From contig JAHZAR010000013.1 in assembly GCA_019423835.1 (NCBI GenBank), positions 1 to 39,605 on the forward strand: DNA of 39,605 nucleotides, in the 5' to 3' direction. Of the stretch, positions 29,992 to 38,280 are shown piece by piece. Each line of letters starts with the position of its first letter. The first letter of the stretch is position 1. The notes under the pieces are model-generated. The model ran no database searches. It was not told where the DNA came from and worked only from the letters and a program-made list of their open reading frames with translations. Source of the stretch: Clostridiales bacterium (GTDB taxonomy: Bacteria > Bacillota > Clostridia > Lachnospirales > Lachnospiraceae). Made by a program: the position numbers and the translations under genes.

Positions 29992-32385
29992 ATGATGAAC
30001 CTCAAATCAACCTTAAAAACTCATAAGATGATCGTCTGTGTTGTTCACCTTCTCTTTCTTGCTCTGATGTTTGCAGGTGTTGGAACAATGTACCTGAATG
30101 ATAATCTGGGGGTGGGCATCACCAGGATTCACAGCGGCACCTATGAGGACACAGACGAATTTACCCAGTATTTCAATGACGATCTGGCCGATATTTTCCA
30201 GTATATGGAGTATAACGAGATTTTTGCCACCGAAGGCTCCATCGACATCTCAAAGACAATGCTCCAGATAACTTTCGGCCCCAATGACACACGCTCCTAC
30301 TCGCTGAACGATATTATTAAGTATCTGAAGTCCCTGGGATACTCTCTCAATGAAGATTTCCAGTGCAATCCCGTTTCCGTGGACGAAAACAGAAAACCGA
30401 CCATGGGGTATATCGCGTGGTCTGCCAGCGAGCCAGACAGATACTATACCTCTCTGAAGGATGGGATGCGCCACTGCTCCCTGGAGGAGATTTCGCTGGA
30501 AATCATAAATACCCTGAACCGCTACTACAGCACCTATAAGCGGCTTATGGAGCAGCCCAGCAATCTGCATTTCAGGATTGAGTACATAGACAGCGAGTCA
30601 GAGCCCAGACGGATCACCTCTTTAACAAACGACCGTACGCTGACGCTGGAACAGGCCAGAGCCTATGGACGCTACGCCTACCTCCAGGGCAACTCTGTGT
30701 TTTATGACACAAACTTCCGGTTTATTGATCTGGACACTGTGTCGGCTCTCTCAGCAGGCAACCCCTATGTCACAAAGACCTACTACCTGCTGGCTGCCAT
30801 TGACACCTCCTATCCGGCGGCAGATCCCTACGCAGCCAATTATCATCACTATGTCAGGATGCAGAATTACTACTTTCTGGGCTTTGCCCTGATGGTGGTG
30901 GGAGGTCTGACAGCGGCTGTCTCTCTGGTGTACCTGCTCGCAGTTTCAGGAAAGCAGGAATACGGGGACAGCCAGATAGCACTTTCCCCGTTCGACCGGA
31001 CCAGCACGGAAACAGGTCTGATTCTCCTGGCACTGCTGACAGGGGCCGCCCTTTTTGCAGGGCGTTACACCCTGGTGAGAATCGCGCATTTAACCCTTCC
31101 TGAAAGCTCCTGGGATGTGGGAGAGAAGGTCATTTACACATCCATCGTCTATCTGGGATGCCTGATCGGACTGTTCAGCATGCTCAGACGCTGCAAGGCT
31201 GGGACACTCTGGAAAAACAGCCTGATTCGAAAGCTCGGCGGCCGGTTTTCTGTTTTCTTTACCGGCCAGACCTTTGCCGGCCAGCTCTCGGCTGCTTTCA
31301 TTGCCTACCAGATTGCCAACACAGTGCTTCTGGCGACAGCCTCCTACCTGTATCTGAAATGGCATATCCTGACCCTGACCTTAAAGCTCACGATCAGTAT
31401 GCTCCTGTTTTTATGGCTCTGTGTAAACCTGTGGATCTTTTATCTGATGTTCAGGCGGGCCGCCGAAAGGGACCGGCTGGATCTGGCCATCCGCCATCTG
31501 GCAGGAGGGGAAACCGCCTATCAGGTGGATGTTTCCCGGTTTTCAGGTAAAATACGGGAGACGGCCAGGAACCTGAACAATGTCAGCCAGGGACTTGAAG
31601 CGGCTCTCTCTGAAAAGGTAAAGAGCGAACGCCTCAAGGCGGATCTGATTACGAATGTGTCCCACGATATCAAGACGCCCTTAACTTCTATTATTAATTA
31701 TGTAGATTTAATCAAACGGGAAAATATCCAGGATGAGAAGGTGCAGCGCTATCTGGAAGTGCTGGAGCAGAAATCCCTCCGGCTGAAGAATCTCACCGAG
31801 GATCTGGTGGAGGCCTCCAAGGCCAGCTCGGGAAATCTGAAGCTCGACATCAGCCGGCTGGATTTTATTGAGCTGATCTATCAGACAAACGGGGAATTTG
31901 AGGAGAAATTTGCAAGCCGCCGTCTGAATCTTATCACCTCCGCCCCGGAGCACAGTGTCCTGATTGAGGCGGACGGCCGACGGCTGTGGCGTGTCCTGGA
32001 AAACCTCTACAACAACGCATTCAAATACGCTCTGGAGGGAAGCCGGATCTATGTAGATGTAACGGTGGAAAATTCCATGGCTGTATTTACCATAAAAAAC
32101 ATGTCGGCCAGTCCGCTGAATATCAGGGCAGAGGAGCTGACCGAACGTTTCGTCCGCGGCGATGTGGCAAGGACCACAGAGGGAAGCGGTCTGGGGCTCT
32201 CGATTGCAAAAAGTCTGACACAGCTTCAGGGAGGAAGCTTTGAGATTTACATAGATGGCGATCTCTTCAAGGTGAAAGTGGCGTTTCCTGTGGCTGAAGC
32301 TCCGCCTAAGGGCCCGTCCAGGCCGGCGAAAACGAAGACAGAGGAGGACGGCGGCAGGGCAGCAGACGGCGGAAAACCTCTTTAA
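29992..32385 (+). CDS. Large VanS-like sensor histidine kinase
   Basis: The 797-residue kinase starts with a membrane helix (about residues 14-35), then a roughly 260-residue extracytoplasmic sensor region with no family I recognise. Further membrane segments follow between about residues 300 and 500 (five or so). The catalytic core has H558 in NVSHDIKTPLTS, the N box with N671 and N675 (ENLYNNAFKYA) and the G box GSGLGLSIAKSL near residue 730. The C-terminal 30 residues are polar and disordered. It should phosphorylate the adjacent regulator. The extra multi-helix region between sensor and HisKA is larger than in a simple two-helix VanS. The stop lies 13 bases from the convergent MATE gene. 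Confidence 0.93.
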   Translation: MMNLKSTLKTHKMIVCVVHLLFLALMFAGVGTMYLNDNLGVGITRIHSGTYEDTDEFTQYFNDDLADIFQYMEYNEIFATEGSIDISKTMLQITFGPNDTRSYSLNDIIKYLKSLGYSLNEDFQCNPVSVDENRKPTMGYIAWSASEPDRYYTSLKDGMRHCSLEEISLEIINTLNRYYSTYKRLMEQPSNLHFRIEYIDSESEPRRITSLTNDRTLTLEQARAYGRYAYLQGNSVFYDTNFRFIDLDTVSALSAGNPYVTKTYYLLAAIDTSYPAADPYAANYHHYVRMQNYYFLGFALMVVGGLTAAVSLVYLLAVSGKQEYGDSQIALSPFDRTSTETGLILLALLTGAALFAGRYTLVRIAHLTLPESSWDVGEKVIYTSIVYLGCLIGLFSMLRRCKAGTLWKNSLIRKLGGRFSVFFTGQTFAGQLSAAFIAYQIANTVLLATASYLYLKWHILTLTLKLTISMLLFLWLCVNLWIFYLMFRRAAERDRLDLAIRHLAGGETAYQVDVSRFSGKIRETARNLNNVSQGLEAALSEKVKSERLKADLITNVSHDIKTPLTSIINYVDLIKRENIQDEKVQRYLEVLEQKSLRLKNLTEDLVEASKASSGNLKLDISRLDFIELIYQTNGEFEEKFASRRLNLITSAPEHSVLIEADGRRLWRVLENLYNNAFKYALEGSRIYVDVTVENSMAVFTIKNMSASPLNIRAEELTERFVRGDVARTTEGSGLGLSIAKSLTQLQGGSFEIYIDGDLFKVKVAFPVAEAPPKGPSRPAKTKTEEDGGRAADGGKPL

Positions 32386-32397
32386 AGAGATTTTCTG

Positions 32398-33783
32398 TCA
32401 GGCCTTGCTGTCCTCCTCAATCAGACGAATCTGTTTCCAGTGTCCCGTCAGATACCACACAAAGGATATGACATAGTTTGCAGCCCAGCCCAAAGGCACG
32501 GCATACCACACGAACTCAATTCCATAGCGGGGAGCAAAAAAATTAGCCACAAATACACGGATGGTCAGGTTTGCCAGATTGGAGACAGTGAATACCGTCA
32601 CATCTCCTGCGCCTCTCAACAGGCCGTCCGTCGTCGCCTTCAGCCCGATCAGAATATAGAAAAATGAGATAAAGTCCGCATAGGCCATGGCCACACGGAA
32701 GGCCTGGGCGCTGGCCCGGGCATCCAGAAACGCGGAGATAAACAGACTCCCAAAAGCCTGGGTCAGGATGCAGAGAACAGCCGCAAAAGCTGCAAGGGCG
32801 AAATAGCAGGTTTTATATCCTTCCCTGACACGTTTTTCATTTCCCGCTCCCATATTCTGGGCTGTGAAAGTGGACATGGCATTTCCAATTGCCAGCATAG
32901 GCACAATGGAAATTGACTCAATTCTCGTTCCCGCCGAGTATCCGGCAATGGCGGAGGATCCAAAGGTGTTCACCACCGACTGTACCAGAAGAATCCCCAT
33001 CTGTACAATCGACTGCTGCACAATAGAGGGAATCGCCACTTTTACCATGGAAAGCAGCATTTCCCTGTCATAGAACCGGAACTCCTCTCTTCTGTGTTCA
33101 TAACCCCTGAGCTTTCGCATAAGAAGGAAGAAGGAGAGCACAGACGACAGTCCCTGGGCAATCAGAGTCGCTACAGCCACACCGCGGACTGCCATGCCGA
33201 ACCGGATGACAAACAGCAGATCCAGAACAATATTTAGCAGCGAGGAAAAAATGAGAAGCCAAAGAGGCGTTCTGGAATCCCCAAGGGAGTTAAACACGGA
33301 TGCCTGGACATTGTACATAAAAAGAAACGGCAGTCCCAGAAAATAGATTTTCAGGTACAGGGCCGCATCCTCAAAGATATTGTCCGGCACATTCATCAGC
33401 ATCAGAATCCTGTCATTGTAAGCTAGTCCGAACACTCCCAGCAAAACGCTCACCAGAAGAAAGTTCATCAGAGCTGTGGAGACGGCTGTTTTCATTTTCG
33501 TGAACTGTCCCGCTCCCAGAAACTGAGAGATGATGACAGAGCTTCCCGTTCCGCCGCCGATGGCAATGGCGATAAACACATTTGTGATGGCATAGGAAGC
33601 CCCCACAGAGGCCAGGGCATTTTCGCTGACAAATTTCCCCACCACAACAGAGTCCATAATATTATAAAACTGCTGGAACAGGTTGCCCAAAATCATGGGA
33701 AAGGCAAAAAATAAGAGTGCCTTTCCCGGATGGTCGGTAAGCATACTGTAAGTTTTCCTGTTCGTTTTCACTGCCTGTAACAT
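32398..33783 (-). CDS. MATE family efflux transporter
   Basis: The 461-residue membrane protein has twelve hydrophobic segments in two homologous halves, typical of MATE exporters, which expel drugs or metabolites using Na+ or H+ gradients. Signatures are MILGNLFQQFYNIMDSVVVGKFV near the N-terminus, GGGTGSSVIISQFLGAG, and in the second half SIVQQSIVQMGILLVQSVVNTFGSSAIAGY. The substrate is unknown. An ATG at 33783 is ten bases from AGGAG; a TTG two codons earlier (33789) is four bases away and also possible. It is a single gene with a strong promoter, convergent with the sensor kinase. Confidence 0.95.
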   Translation of the reverse strand: MLQAVKTNRKTYSMLTDHPGKALLFFAFPMILGNLFQQFYNIMDSVVVGKFVSENALASVGASYAITNVFIAIAIGGGTGSSVIISQFLGAGQFTKMKTAVSTALMNFLLVSVLLGVFGLAYNDRILMLMNVPDNIFEDAALYLKIYFLGLPFLFMYNVQASVFNSLGDSRTPLWLLIFSSLLNIVLDLLFVIRFGMAVRGVAVATLIAQGLSSVLSFFLLMRKLRGYEHRREEFRFYDREMLLSMVKVAIPSIVQQSIVQMGILLVQSVVNTFGSSAIAGYSAGTRIESISIVPMLAIGNAMSTFTAQNMGAGNEKRVREGYKTCYFALAAFAAVLCILTQAFGSLFISAFLDARASAQAFRVAMAYADFISFFYILIGLKATTDGLLRGAGDVTVFTVSNLANLTIRVFVANFFAPRYGIEFVWYAVPLGWAANYVISFVWYLTGHWKQIRLIEEDSKA

Positions 33784-33936
33784 CTGCAAAATTCTCCTGT
33801 GTAAGTATTTCAGAGTTCACGTATGAATCGCAGTCTGCCCTGTCAGAAAGACCACACGCCGTCTTCCAGACCAGCCTGTGCAGTCCCGCCTCTTCCCATG
33901 CAGTCTGATTACATGAAATCTGTTTTTAACAGCTTT

Positions 33937-33965
33937 AGTATACCCAAAACTTCTGTTTTTTTCAA
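33937..33965 (-). promoter_or_regulatory. Promoter of the MATE gene
   Basis: TTGAAA (33965-33960), spacer of 17, TATACT (33942-33937) on the minus strand. The leader is about 150 bases. The interval 33784-34075 otherwise shows no gene or recognisable element. Confidence 0.65.
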
Positions 33966-34075
33966 TCAATTACCTAAATTCATAGATCTGGCGTCCGTCT
34001 CCCGCACAAGAAGACAATCGCCTGTTTTCTCTCAGCCTCTGTTCCCCTTCTCTTCATATTTTTATATGTGCAGCA

Positions 34076-34104
34076 TGGACAACGCTTCCTCTTCCATATA
34101 TAAT
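34076..34104 (+). promoter_or_regulatory. Promoter of the transglutaminase/pilus-like operon
   Basis: TGGACA (34076-34081), spacer of 17, TATAAT (34099-34104). It is a near-consensus housekeeping promoter about 60 bases before the first gene. Confidence 0.72.
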
Positions 34105-34162
34105 AAAAAAAGAAGAACTCTGTTTTTCTGTATTAAATCCATACACTGAGAGGTGATTATCT

Positions 34163-35071
34163 ATGTTGCGATCAACTTTGCGGCACGGCCTTCAGGGAGG
34201 TCTGAAAAAAACCGGAAAAATTATTTTTCTGAGCCTTCTCGCTGCCGTATTCATCTGCACTCCGGCATTGGCCCAGGTGAGGACGCCGGAAGCTTCCGGC
34301 TCTGTCACCTACTCAGGCGGAAGCGCTGTCATCGACGCCTCCAACGCATCTCAGGGCTATGTCATGGTAAAATACACCGGAGGCACATCCCGTATTAAGG
34401 TTAGAATCACAAAGAGCACAGACTACACCTATGATCTGAATGCCAGCGGGAATTATGAGGTGTTTCCTCTGACAGAGGGAAGCGGCACTTACACAATCAA
34501 GGTATTCCAGCAGGTTCAGGGAACCTCCTACGCCCAGGTCATGAGCCAGACGATTAACGTAAGCCTGTCTGACGAGCTGTCCCCGTTTCTCTATCCCAAT
34601 CAGTTCTGCAGCTTTCATACAGGTTCGGCAGTTGTCTCCACCGCAGCCTCTGTTACAGCCGGGATCTCCGAACCCCTCTCCAAAGTAGAGGCAATCTATA
34701 ACTACGCGGTGGACAATATTTCCTATGACTACCAGAAGGCTGCCACTGTGCAGAGCGGCTACCTGCCTGAACCAGATTCCACGCTGGCGTCAAAAACAGG
34801 AATCTGCTTCGACTATGCGGCAGTCATGACCTCCATGCTCCGCTCCCAGGACATTCCCACCAAGCTCGTGATCGGATACACCGGCGGTGCCTACCATGCA
34901 TGGGTAAGCGTTTATATTACCGGCCAGGGCTGGGTTGACAACATTATCTACTTCGACGGTGTCAGCTGGCGGTACATGGATCCGACCTTCGCATCCAGCG
35001 GAAAAGGCAATGCAGCTATCACCGACTACATTACAAACCCGGCAAACTACCAGGCAAAATTTACTTACTAA
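34163..35071 (+). CDS. Secreted transglutaminase-like protein
   Basis: The 302-residue protein has a signal peptide (hydrophobic core about residues 19-36, likely cleavage after ALA at 37). A beta-rich N-terminal domain (about 45-135) comes first. A transglutaminase-like core follows, with catalytic C215 in KTGICFDYAAVM, H245 in YHAWVSVY and D273 in YMDPTF. Such proteins are usually peptidases or amidases acting on cell-wall or surface proteins; cross-linking is less common. GAGAGGTGA precedes the ATG. It is the first gene of the operon, 31 bases before the GspF-like gene with no terminator between, so it may act on the pilus-like machine or the wall around it. Confidence 0.88.
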   Translation: MLRSTLRHGLQGGLKKTGKIIFLSLLAAVFICTPALAQVRTPEASGSVTYSGGSAVIDASNASQGYVMVKYTGGTSRIKVRITKSTDYTYDLNASGNYEVFPLTEGSGTYTIKVFQQVQGTSYAQVMSQTINVSLSDELSPFLYPNQFCSFHTGSAVVSTAASVTAGISEPLSKVEAIYNYAVDNISYDYQKAATVQSGYLPEPDSTLASKTGICFDYAAVMTSMLRSQDIPTKLVIGYTGGAYHAWVSVYITGQGWVDNIIYFDGVSWRYMDPTFASSGKGNAAITDYITNPANYQAKFTY

Positions 35072-35102
35072 AGGGGAGCTTGATCCCGAGAGGAATCTTA
35101 TT

Positions 35103-36149
35103 ATGAAACAATCTGTACCATTTACCGGACTTTCTCTGTCCGGATTCTGTATGCAAATTTCTATTCTCTTAAAATCGGCAGTGCCCCTCTATGAGGGGCT
35201 CTCCGTTATGGCCGAGGACGCATCGTCTCCCCGAGAAAAGGAGATTCTCATTGCCATGTCCGATAAGCTGCGTATGGGGTTCCCCTTCAGCGAGGCCGCA
35301 GCTGAGGCCGGCTGTTTTCCGGCTTATGTAACCCAGATGACCGTGCTGGGGGAGCGCACCGGCACTCTGGACGAAACCATGGAGCACCTGTCCCGGTTCT
35401 ATGAGAAGGAATACCGGCTCGGCGAAAATCTGCGCCGTGCCGTCACCTATCCGGCAGTCATGATCGTGATGCTCCTTGTGATCCTGTTTATTCTGTTCAC
35501 CAGGGTGATGCCCATCTTTTCCGGTGTATATGAACAGCTGGGCACCTCGATCCCGGAGGCTGCCCAGGCAGCCATCCGCTTCGGAGGTATCTTAAGCGGC
35601 GCTGCCCTCATCTTTGCAGCTGTTCTCATAGCTGCCTTCGCCGTCATCCGGCTCACCAGCCGCCCAGGACAGAAGAACAGCCTGTCACACCGGCTGCTGC
35701 GCTCCCTCAGAAATCATTCCTCCATTGCAAAGATCTCTGCCCTGCGCCGCTTCTGCTCTGTCATGGCAATGACGCTTCACTGCGGGATGAATATGGCCGA
35801 GGGCTGCCGTATGGCTGCCACACTGGTGGACAACGATTCTGTGCTCTCCGGAGTCAGAGCCTGCGAAAAGGAGCTGGAATCGGGAAAGGCTTTCTATGAC
35901 TCCATCGAACCCTCCGGTCTGTTTTCCGGCTTTGATCTGCAGATGATCCGTATCGGAAGCAGGGCCGGGCAGCTGGAAACAGTCATGCGTGAGCTGGAGG
36001 AGGACTATGATGAGCGCTCCTCCGATGCCCTTGACAGTCTGATTGCAAGGCTTGAGCCTGCCATTGTCTCGGTGCTGGCAGTCGCAGTAGGACTTGTCCT
36101 TCTGTCTGTCATGCTTCCGCTGGCAGGTATTCTCTCCTCAATCGGATAG
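35103..36149 (+). CDS. Type II secretion/type IV pilus inner-membrane platform protein (GspF/PilC family)
   Basis: The 348-residue protein has two T2SSF repeats: a cytoplasmic helical bundle (about residues 10-110: FCMQISILLKSAVPLYEGLSVMAED, then GERTGTLDETMEHLS) followed by two membrane segments, and a second bundle (about 205-310: ALRRFCSVMAMTLHCGMNMAEGC, then GSRAGQLETVMRELEEDYDE) followed by a final membrane segment. It anchors the assembly ATPase and organises pilin extraction. It is shorter than the usual 400 residues. The ATG at 35103 has GAGAGGA eight bases upstream; a longer frame reaching back into the previous gene is rejected because it overlaps the transglutaminase coding end. 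Confidence 0.92.
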   Translation: MKQSVPFTGLSLSGFCMQISILLKSAVPLYEGLSVMAEDASSPREKEILIAMSDKLRMGFPFSEAAAEAGCFPAYVTQMTVLGERTGTLDETMEHLSRFYEKEYRLGENLRRAVTYPAVMIVMLLVILFILFTRVMPIFSGVYEQLGTSIPEAAQAAIRFGGILSGAALIFAAVLIAAFAVIRLTSRPGQKNSLSHRLLRSLRNHSSIAKISALRRFCSVMAMTLHCGMNMAEGCRMAATLVDNDSVLSGVRACEKELESGKAFYDSIEPSGLFSGFDLQMIRIGSRAGQLETVMRELEEDYDERSSDALDSLIARLEPAIVSVLAVAVGLVLLSVMLPLAGILSSIG

Positions 36150-36156
36150 CGGGGTG

Positions 36157-36177
36157 CCTGCGGAAAGCCCCCGCAGG
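36157..36177 (+). other. Hairpin between the GspF-like and first pilin-like genes
   Basis: Perfect 7-base arms CCTGCGG and CCGCAGG with a 7-base loop, 8 bases after the gspF-like stop. No T run follows. It could protect the upstream mRNA or be a processing site. Confidence 0.45.
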
Positions 36178-36281
36178 GAAGCCCTTCCATATACTGCAAA
36201 GCCAGGCTGTGCACACAGGCCCCTGTCTGCAGGGCACAGCTCCTCAGCCACAGTCTGGGAGACTGAAACAGGAGAATCGAT

Positions 36282-36635
36282 ATGCTGCACGTACAAATTA
36301 AGAAAAAAAAGAGAGGATTGGCAGGATATCTTCTGTCCTTTCTTATCTTTTTCACCATCCTCTTCTTCGTGCTCTTCTGCATGCAGGCCATGCAGAGAAG
36401 GAGCGCGCAGGAGAGTCTGATGTCCCTCCGGGACGCCATAAGACGGGCAAGCGTCCAGTGCTATGCCATTGAAGGACGCTATCCGCCAAGCGTAGAATAT
36501 CTGGAAGCGCACTACGGCATTGTTATTGACAGAAGATGCTATCATGTGTTCTACGACGGCTGGGCCAGCAATGTAATGCCCGACATCACCGTTCTTCCCG
36601 TCACAGAGGAGGAGAAAGGAGAGGAAATATGGTAA
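36282..36635 (+). CDS. Small pilin-like membrane protein
   Basis: The 117-residue protein has a basic N-terminus (KKKKRG), one membrane helix (about residues 14-34) and an extracellular part with CYAIEGRYPPSVEYLEAHYG (about 60-79), which is like the start of the globular part of type IV pilins and pseudopilins. The leader has glycines before the helix (RG, AG) but no glutamate at position +5, so it is not a canonical prepilin. AGGAG lies before the ATG. It overlaps the next gene by seven bases. I infer a minor pilin or alignment-type role from position after a GspF-like gene. Confidence 0.72.
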   Translation: MLHVQIKKKKRGLAGYLLSFLIFFTILFFVLFCMQAMQRRSAQESLMSLRDAIRRASVQCYAIEGRYPPSVEYLEAHYGIVIDRRCYHVFYDGWASNVMPDITVLPVTEEEKGEEIW

Positions 36636-37234
36636 AGCAGACACAAAATTCCGGCAGAACAGAGCTTCTTTTCTCCATGCTCCTCCTCTTCGTCTTTCTG
36701 CTCTGCTCCATTTTCACCGTTCTGATAGGCAGCCGTGTCTATGAGAATATCAGGGTCCGGGACGATGAGACCTTCTATCGGGATACAGCTCTCAGCTATG
36801 TGGTAAATAAGGTGAGACAGGCCGACGAGACCGGCGCGGTGGAAGTCCGGGATGAGAAAGACACCTCTGTGCTTGTCCTCACTTCAGAGATCAGCGGGAG
36901 TCTCTATGAGACGTGGATCTATACTCTGGACGGAACGCTGAGAGAACTTTTTACCCCGAAAGACAGCGGGCTGACCACGGCTGACGGACTGGAAATCTGC
37001 AGCTGTCCGGAGCTTACCTTCCTTTTAGAAGAGCAGGACGGAAAAAAACTGCTGACCATCTATCAGACCTCCTCCGAGAGCGAAACCTCTGACAGCAGTC
37101 CTGTTTCCTCTGATAATTCAGAGGCCAGGGAGGAAATCCGCAGAGTCTTTCTCCTTCTGAGAAGCTCTGACGGTGCTTTTTCAGGCAGCACGGACCCTCA
37201 GCCGGCTGAACACGCCGGAGATGCCGGATACTAA
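36629..37234 (+). CDS. DUF4860-like pilus-locus protein
   Basis: The 201-residue protein has a single membrane helix (about residues 12-34, LLFSMLLLFVFLLCSIFTVLIG) followed by SRVYENI, then TALSYVVNKVRQAD and short strands. This matches my memory of DUF4860, a family found in Clostridia pilus-like loci. The C-terminal 50 residues are Ser/Glu-rich. ATG at 36629 is chosen: AGGAG precedes it, and it overlaps the previous stop by seven bases. A longer in-frame start would be antisense-like sequence within the previous gene. It is probably a minor pseudopilin; glutamate lies at +3 after a glycine rather than at +5. Confidence 0.75.
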   Translation: MVKQTQNSGRTELLFSMLLLFVFLLCSIFTVLIGSRVYENIRVRDDETFYRDTALSYVVNKVRQADETGAVEVRDEKDTSVLVLTSEISGSLYETWIYTLDGTLRELFTPKDSGLTTADGLEICSCPELTFLLEEQDGKKLLTIYQTSSESETSDSSPVSSDNSEAREEIRRVFLLLRSSDGAFSGSTDPQPAEHAGDAGY

Positions 37235-37244
37235 GGAGGACAAT

Positions 37245-37751
37245 ATGATTCAGAAGAAATATACCACCCGAAACAGGCGGCCTTCCTATGCCTTTCTGAT
37301 GGAAATGCTCTGGGTCTGCGGCTTCTTCGCCGTCGCTGCCTGTATTTTCGTTCTGGCCTTTGTGAAGGCTGACTCCATGAGCAGCCGGGCCGGGGATCTG
37401 AACCAGGCTGTCATGGCCGCTGAGAACGAGATGGAGCAGACCTTTCTGGGAGAGAAGGAAGGGGCCTGGACTGTATGCTTCGATGACAGCTGGAAGCCTC
37501 TTCCGGCCGAAGAAATTTCTTCAAAAGGGCCTGCCCTGGGATCTGAAGAAATGCCGGCTGCAGATTCAGCAGATCCGGACAGAGTTCACGCCGCTCTGTT
37601 TGTGGACAGCAGGAGGGACGGAAATCTTTTAAATGTGACCATCCATGCCGCCGTCCTGTCCCCTGTCCGGGAAACCATATACACTCTGGAGGGAAGCCAT
37701 ATGCTGTCTGAAGAGAATTCCCGGCAGTCCAAAAAAGGAGGTCAGCCATGA
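37245..37751 (+). CDS. Small pilin-like membrane protein
   Basis: The 168-residue protein has a basic N-terminus (RNRRPSYAFLMEMLW), one membrane helix (about residues 17-41), and a soluble part with a polar, Ser/Ala/Glu-rich middle and C-terminal strands (NLLNVTIHAAVLSPVRETIYTLEG). It has no close family that I recognise. AAGGAGG precedes the ATG at 37245; the frame extends further upstream but without a site and through the previous gene. A glutamate lies near the start of the helix, as in pilins, but without the glycine cleavage site. Its stop overlaps the next start (ATGA). Confidence 0.68.
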   Translation: MIQKKYTTRNRRPSYAFLMEMLWVCGFFAVAACIFVLAFVKADSMSSRAGDLNQAVMAAENEMEQTFLGEKEGAWTVCFDDSWKPLPAEEISSKGPALGSEEMPAADSADPDRVHAALFVDSRRDGNLLNVTIHAAVLSPVRETIYTLEGSHMLSEENSRQSKKGGQP

Positions 37752-38200
37752 GAGAAACAAGAAATGTAAACCGGATCAACATCGGCACAGCCTCTATTGT
37801 CCTGATCCTCATCATTCTCTGCCTGGCCGTCTTTTCCCTGCTGAGTCTCAGTGATGCCCGCTCCTCCCTCTCCTTTGCGGAGAGAAGAGCCCAGTCTGTC
37901 CAGGCCTTTTACAGTGCTGATGCCCAGGCACAGAGATGGCTTTCGGAGATCCAGGGACTTTCCCTTCAGGAGGCGGCATCCAGGCGGGAGTGTCTGCCCG
38001 GGGATGCCTCTGTGGAGGTATCCGGTGAGGAGGGCATCCTGACACTCACCATCCCCATGTCCCAGGGCCAGTCGCTTCTTGCCCGTTACAGTATCCCCGA
38101 GGAACGCCTTCTCTCCTCCCGTGTTTATAACAGTGAGGATTACGCCATCGATACCCGCCTTCCCGTCTGGACTGGACAGCCGGACAGCCCGGAAAGCTGA
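37748..38200 (+). CDS. Small pilin-like membrane protein
   Basis: The 150-residue protein has a short polar N-terminus (MRETRNVNRINIG), one membrane helix (about residues 14-36), an amphipathic extension (SLSFAERRAQSVQAFYSADAQAQRWL) like the exposed half of a pilin alpha-1 helix, and a small C-terminal domain with a strand pair. It resembles PilX/GspK-type minor pilins in layout but lacks the glutamate at +5. AAAAAGGAGG precedes the ATG, which overlaps the previous stop by four bases. Position before pilT supports a pilus-like role. Confidence 0.68.
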   Translation: MRETRNVNRINIGTASIVLILIILCLAVFSLLSLSDARSSLSFAERRAQSVQAFYSADAQAQRWLSEIQGLSLQEAASRRECLPGDASVEVSGEEGILTLTIPMSQGQSLLARYSIPEERLLSSRVYNSEDYAIDTRLPVWTGQPDSPES

Positions 38201-38280
38201 CAGGATACAGCCGGACTGGACTGAATTGAATACAGAGCGGATCACCGCCATGCGGCAAAAACCATAAACAGGAGAATTTT

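Noticed and set aside
32374..32395. Terminator between the sensor kinase and MATE genes
   Set aside because: The near-palindrome CTCTTTAAAGAG has no room for a loop and overlaps the kinase stop. It is too weak to call.
34935..35102. N-terminal extension of the GspF-like protein
   Set aside because: It lies wholly inside the transglutaminase gene's end and the short gap, with no ribosome site, while ATG at 35103 has one and matches the family.
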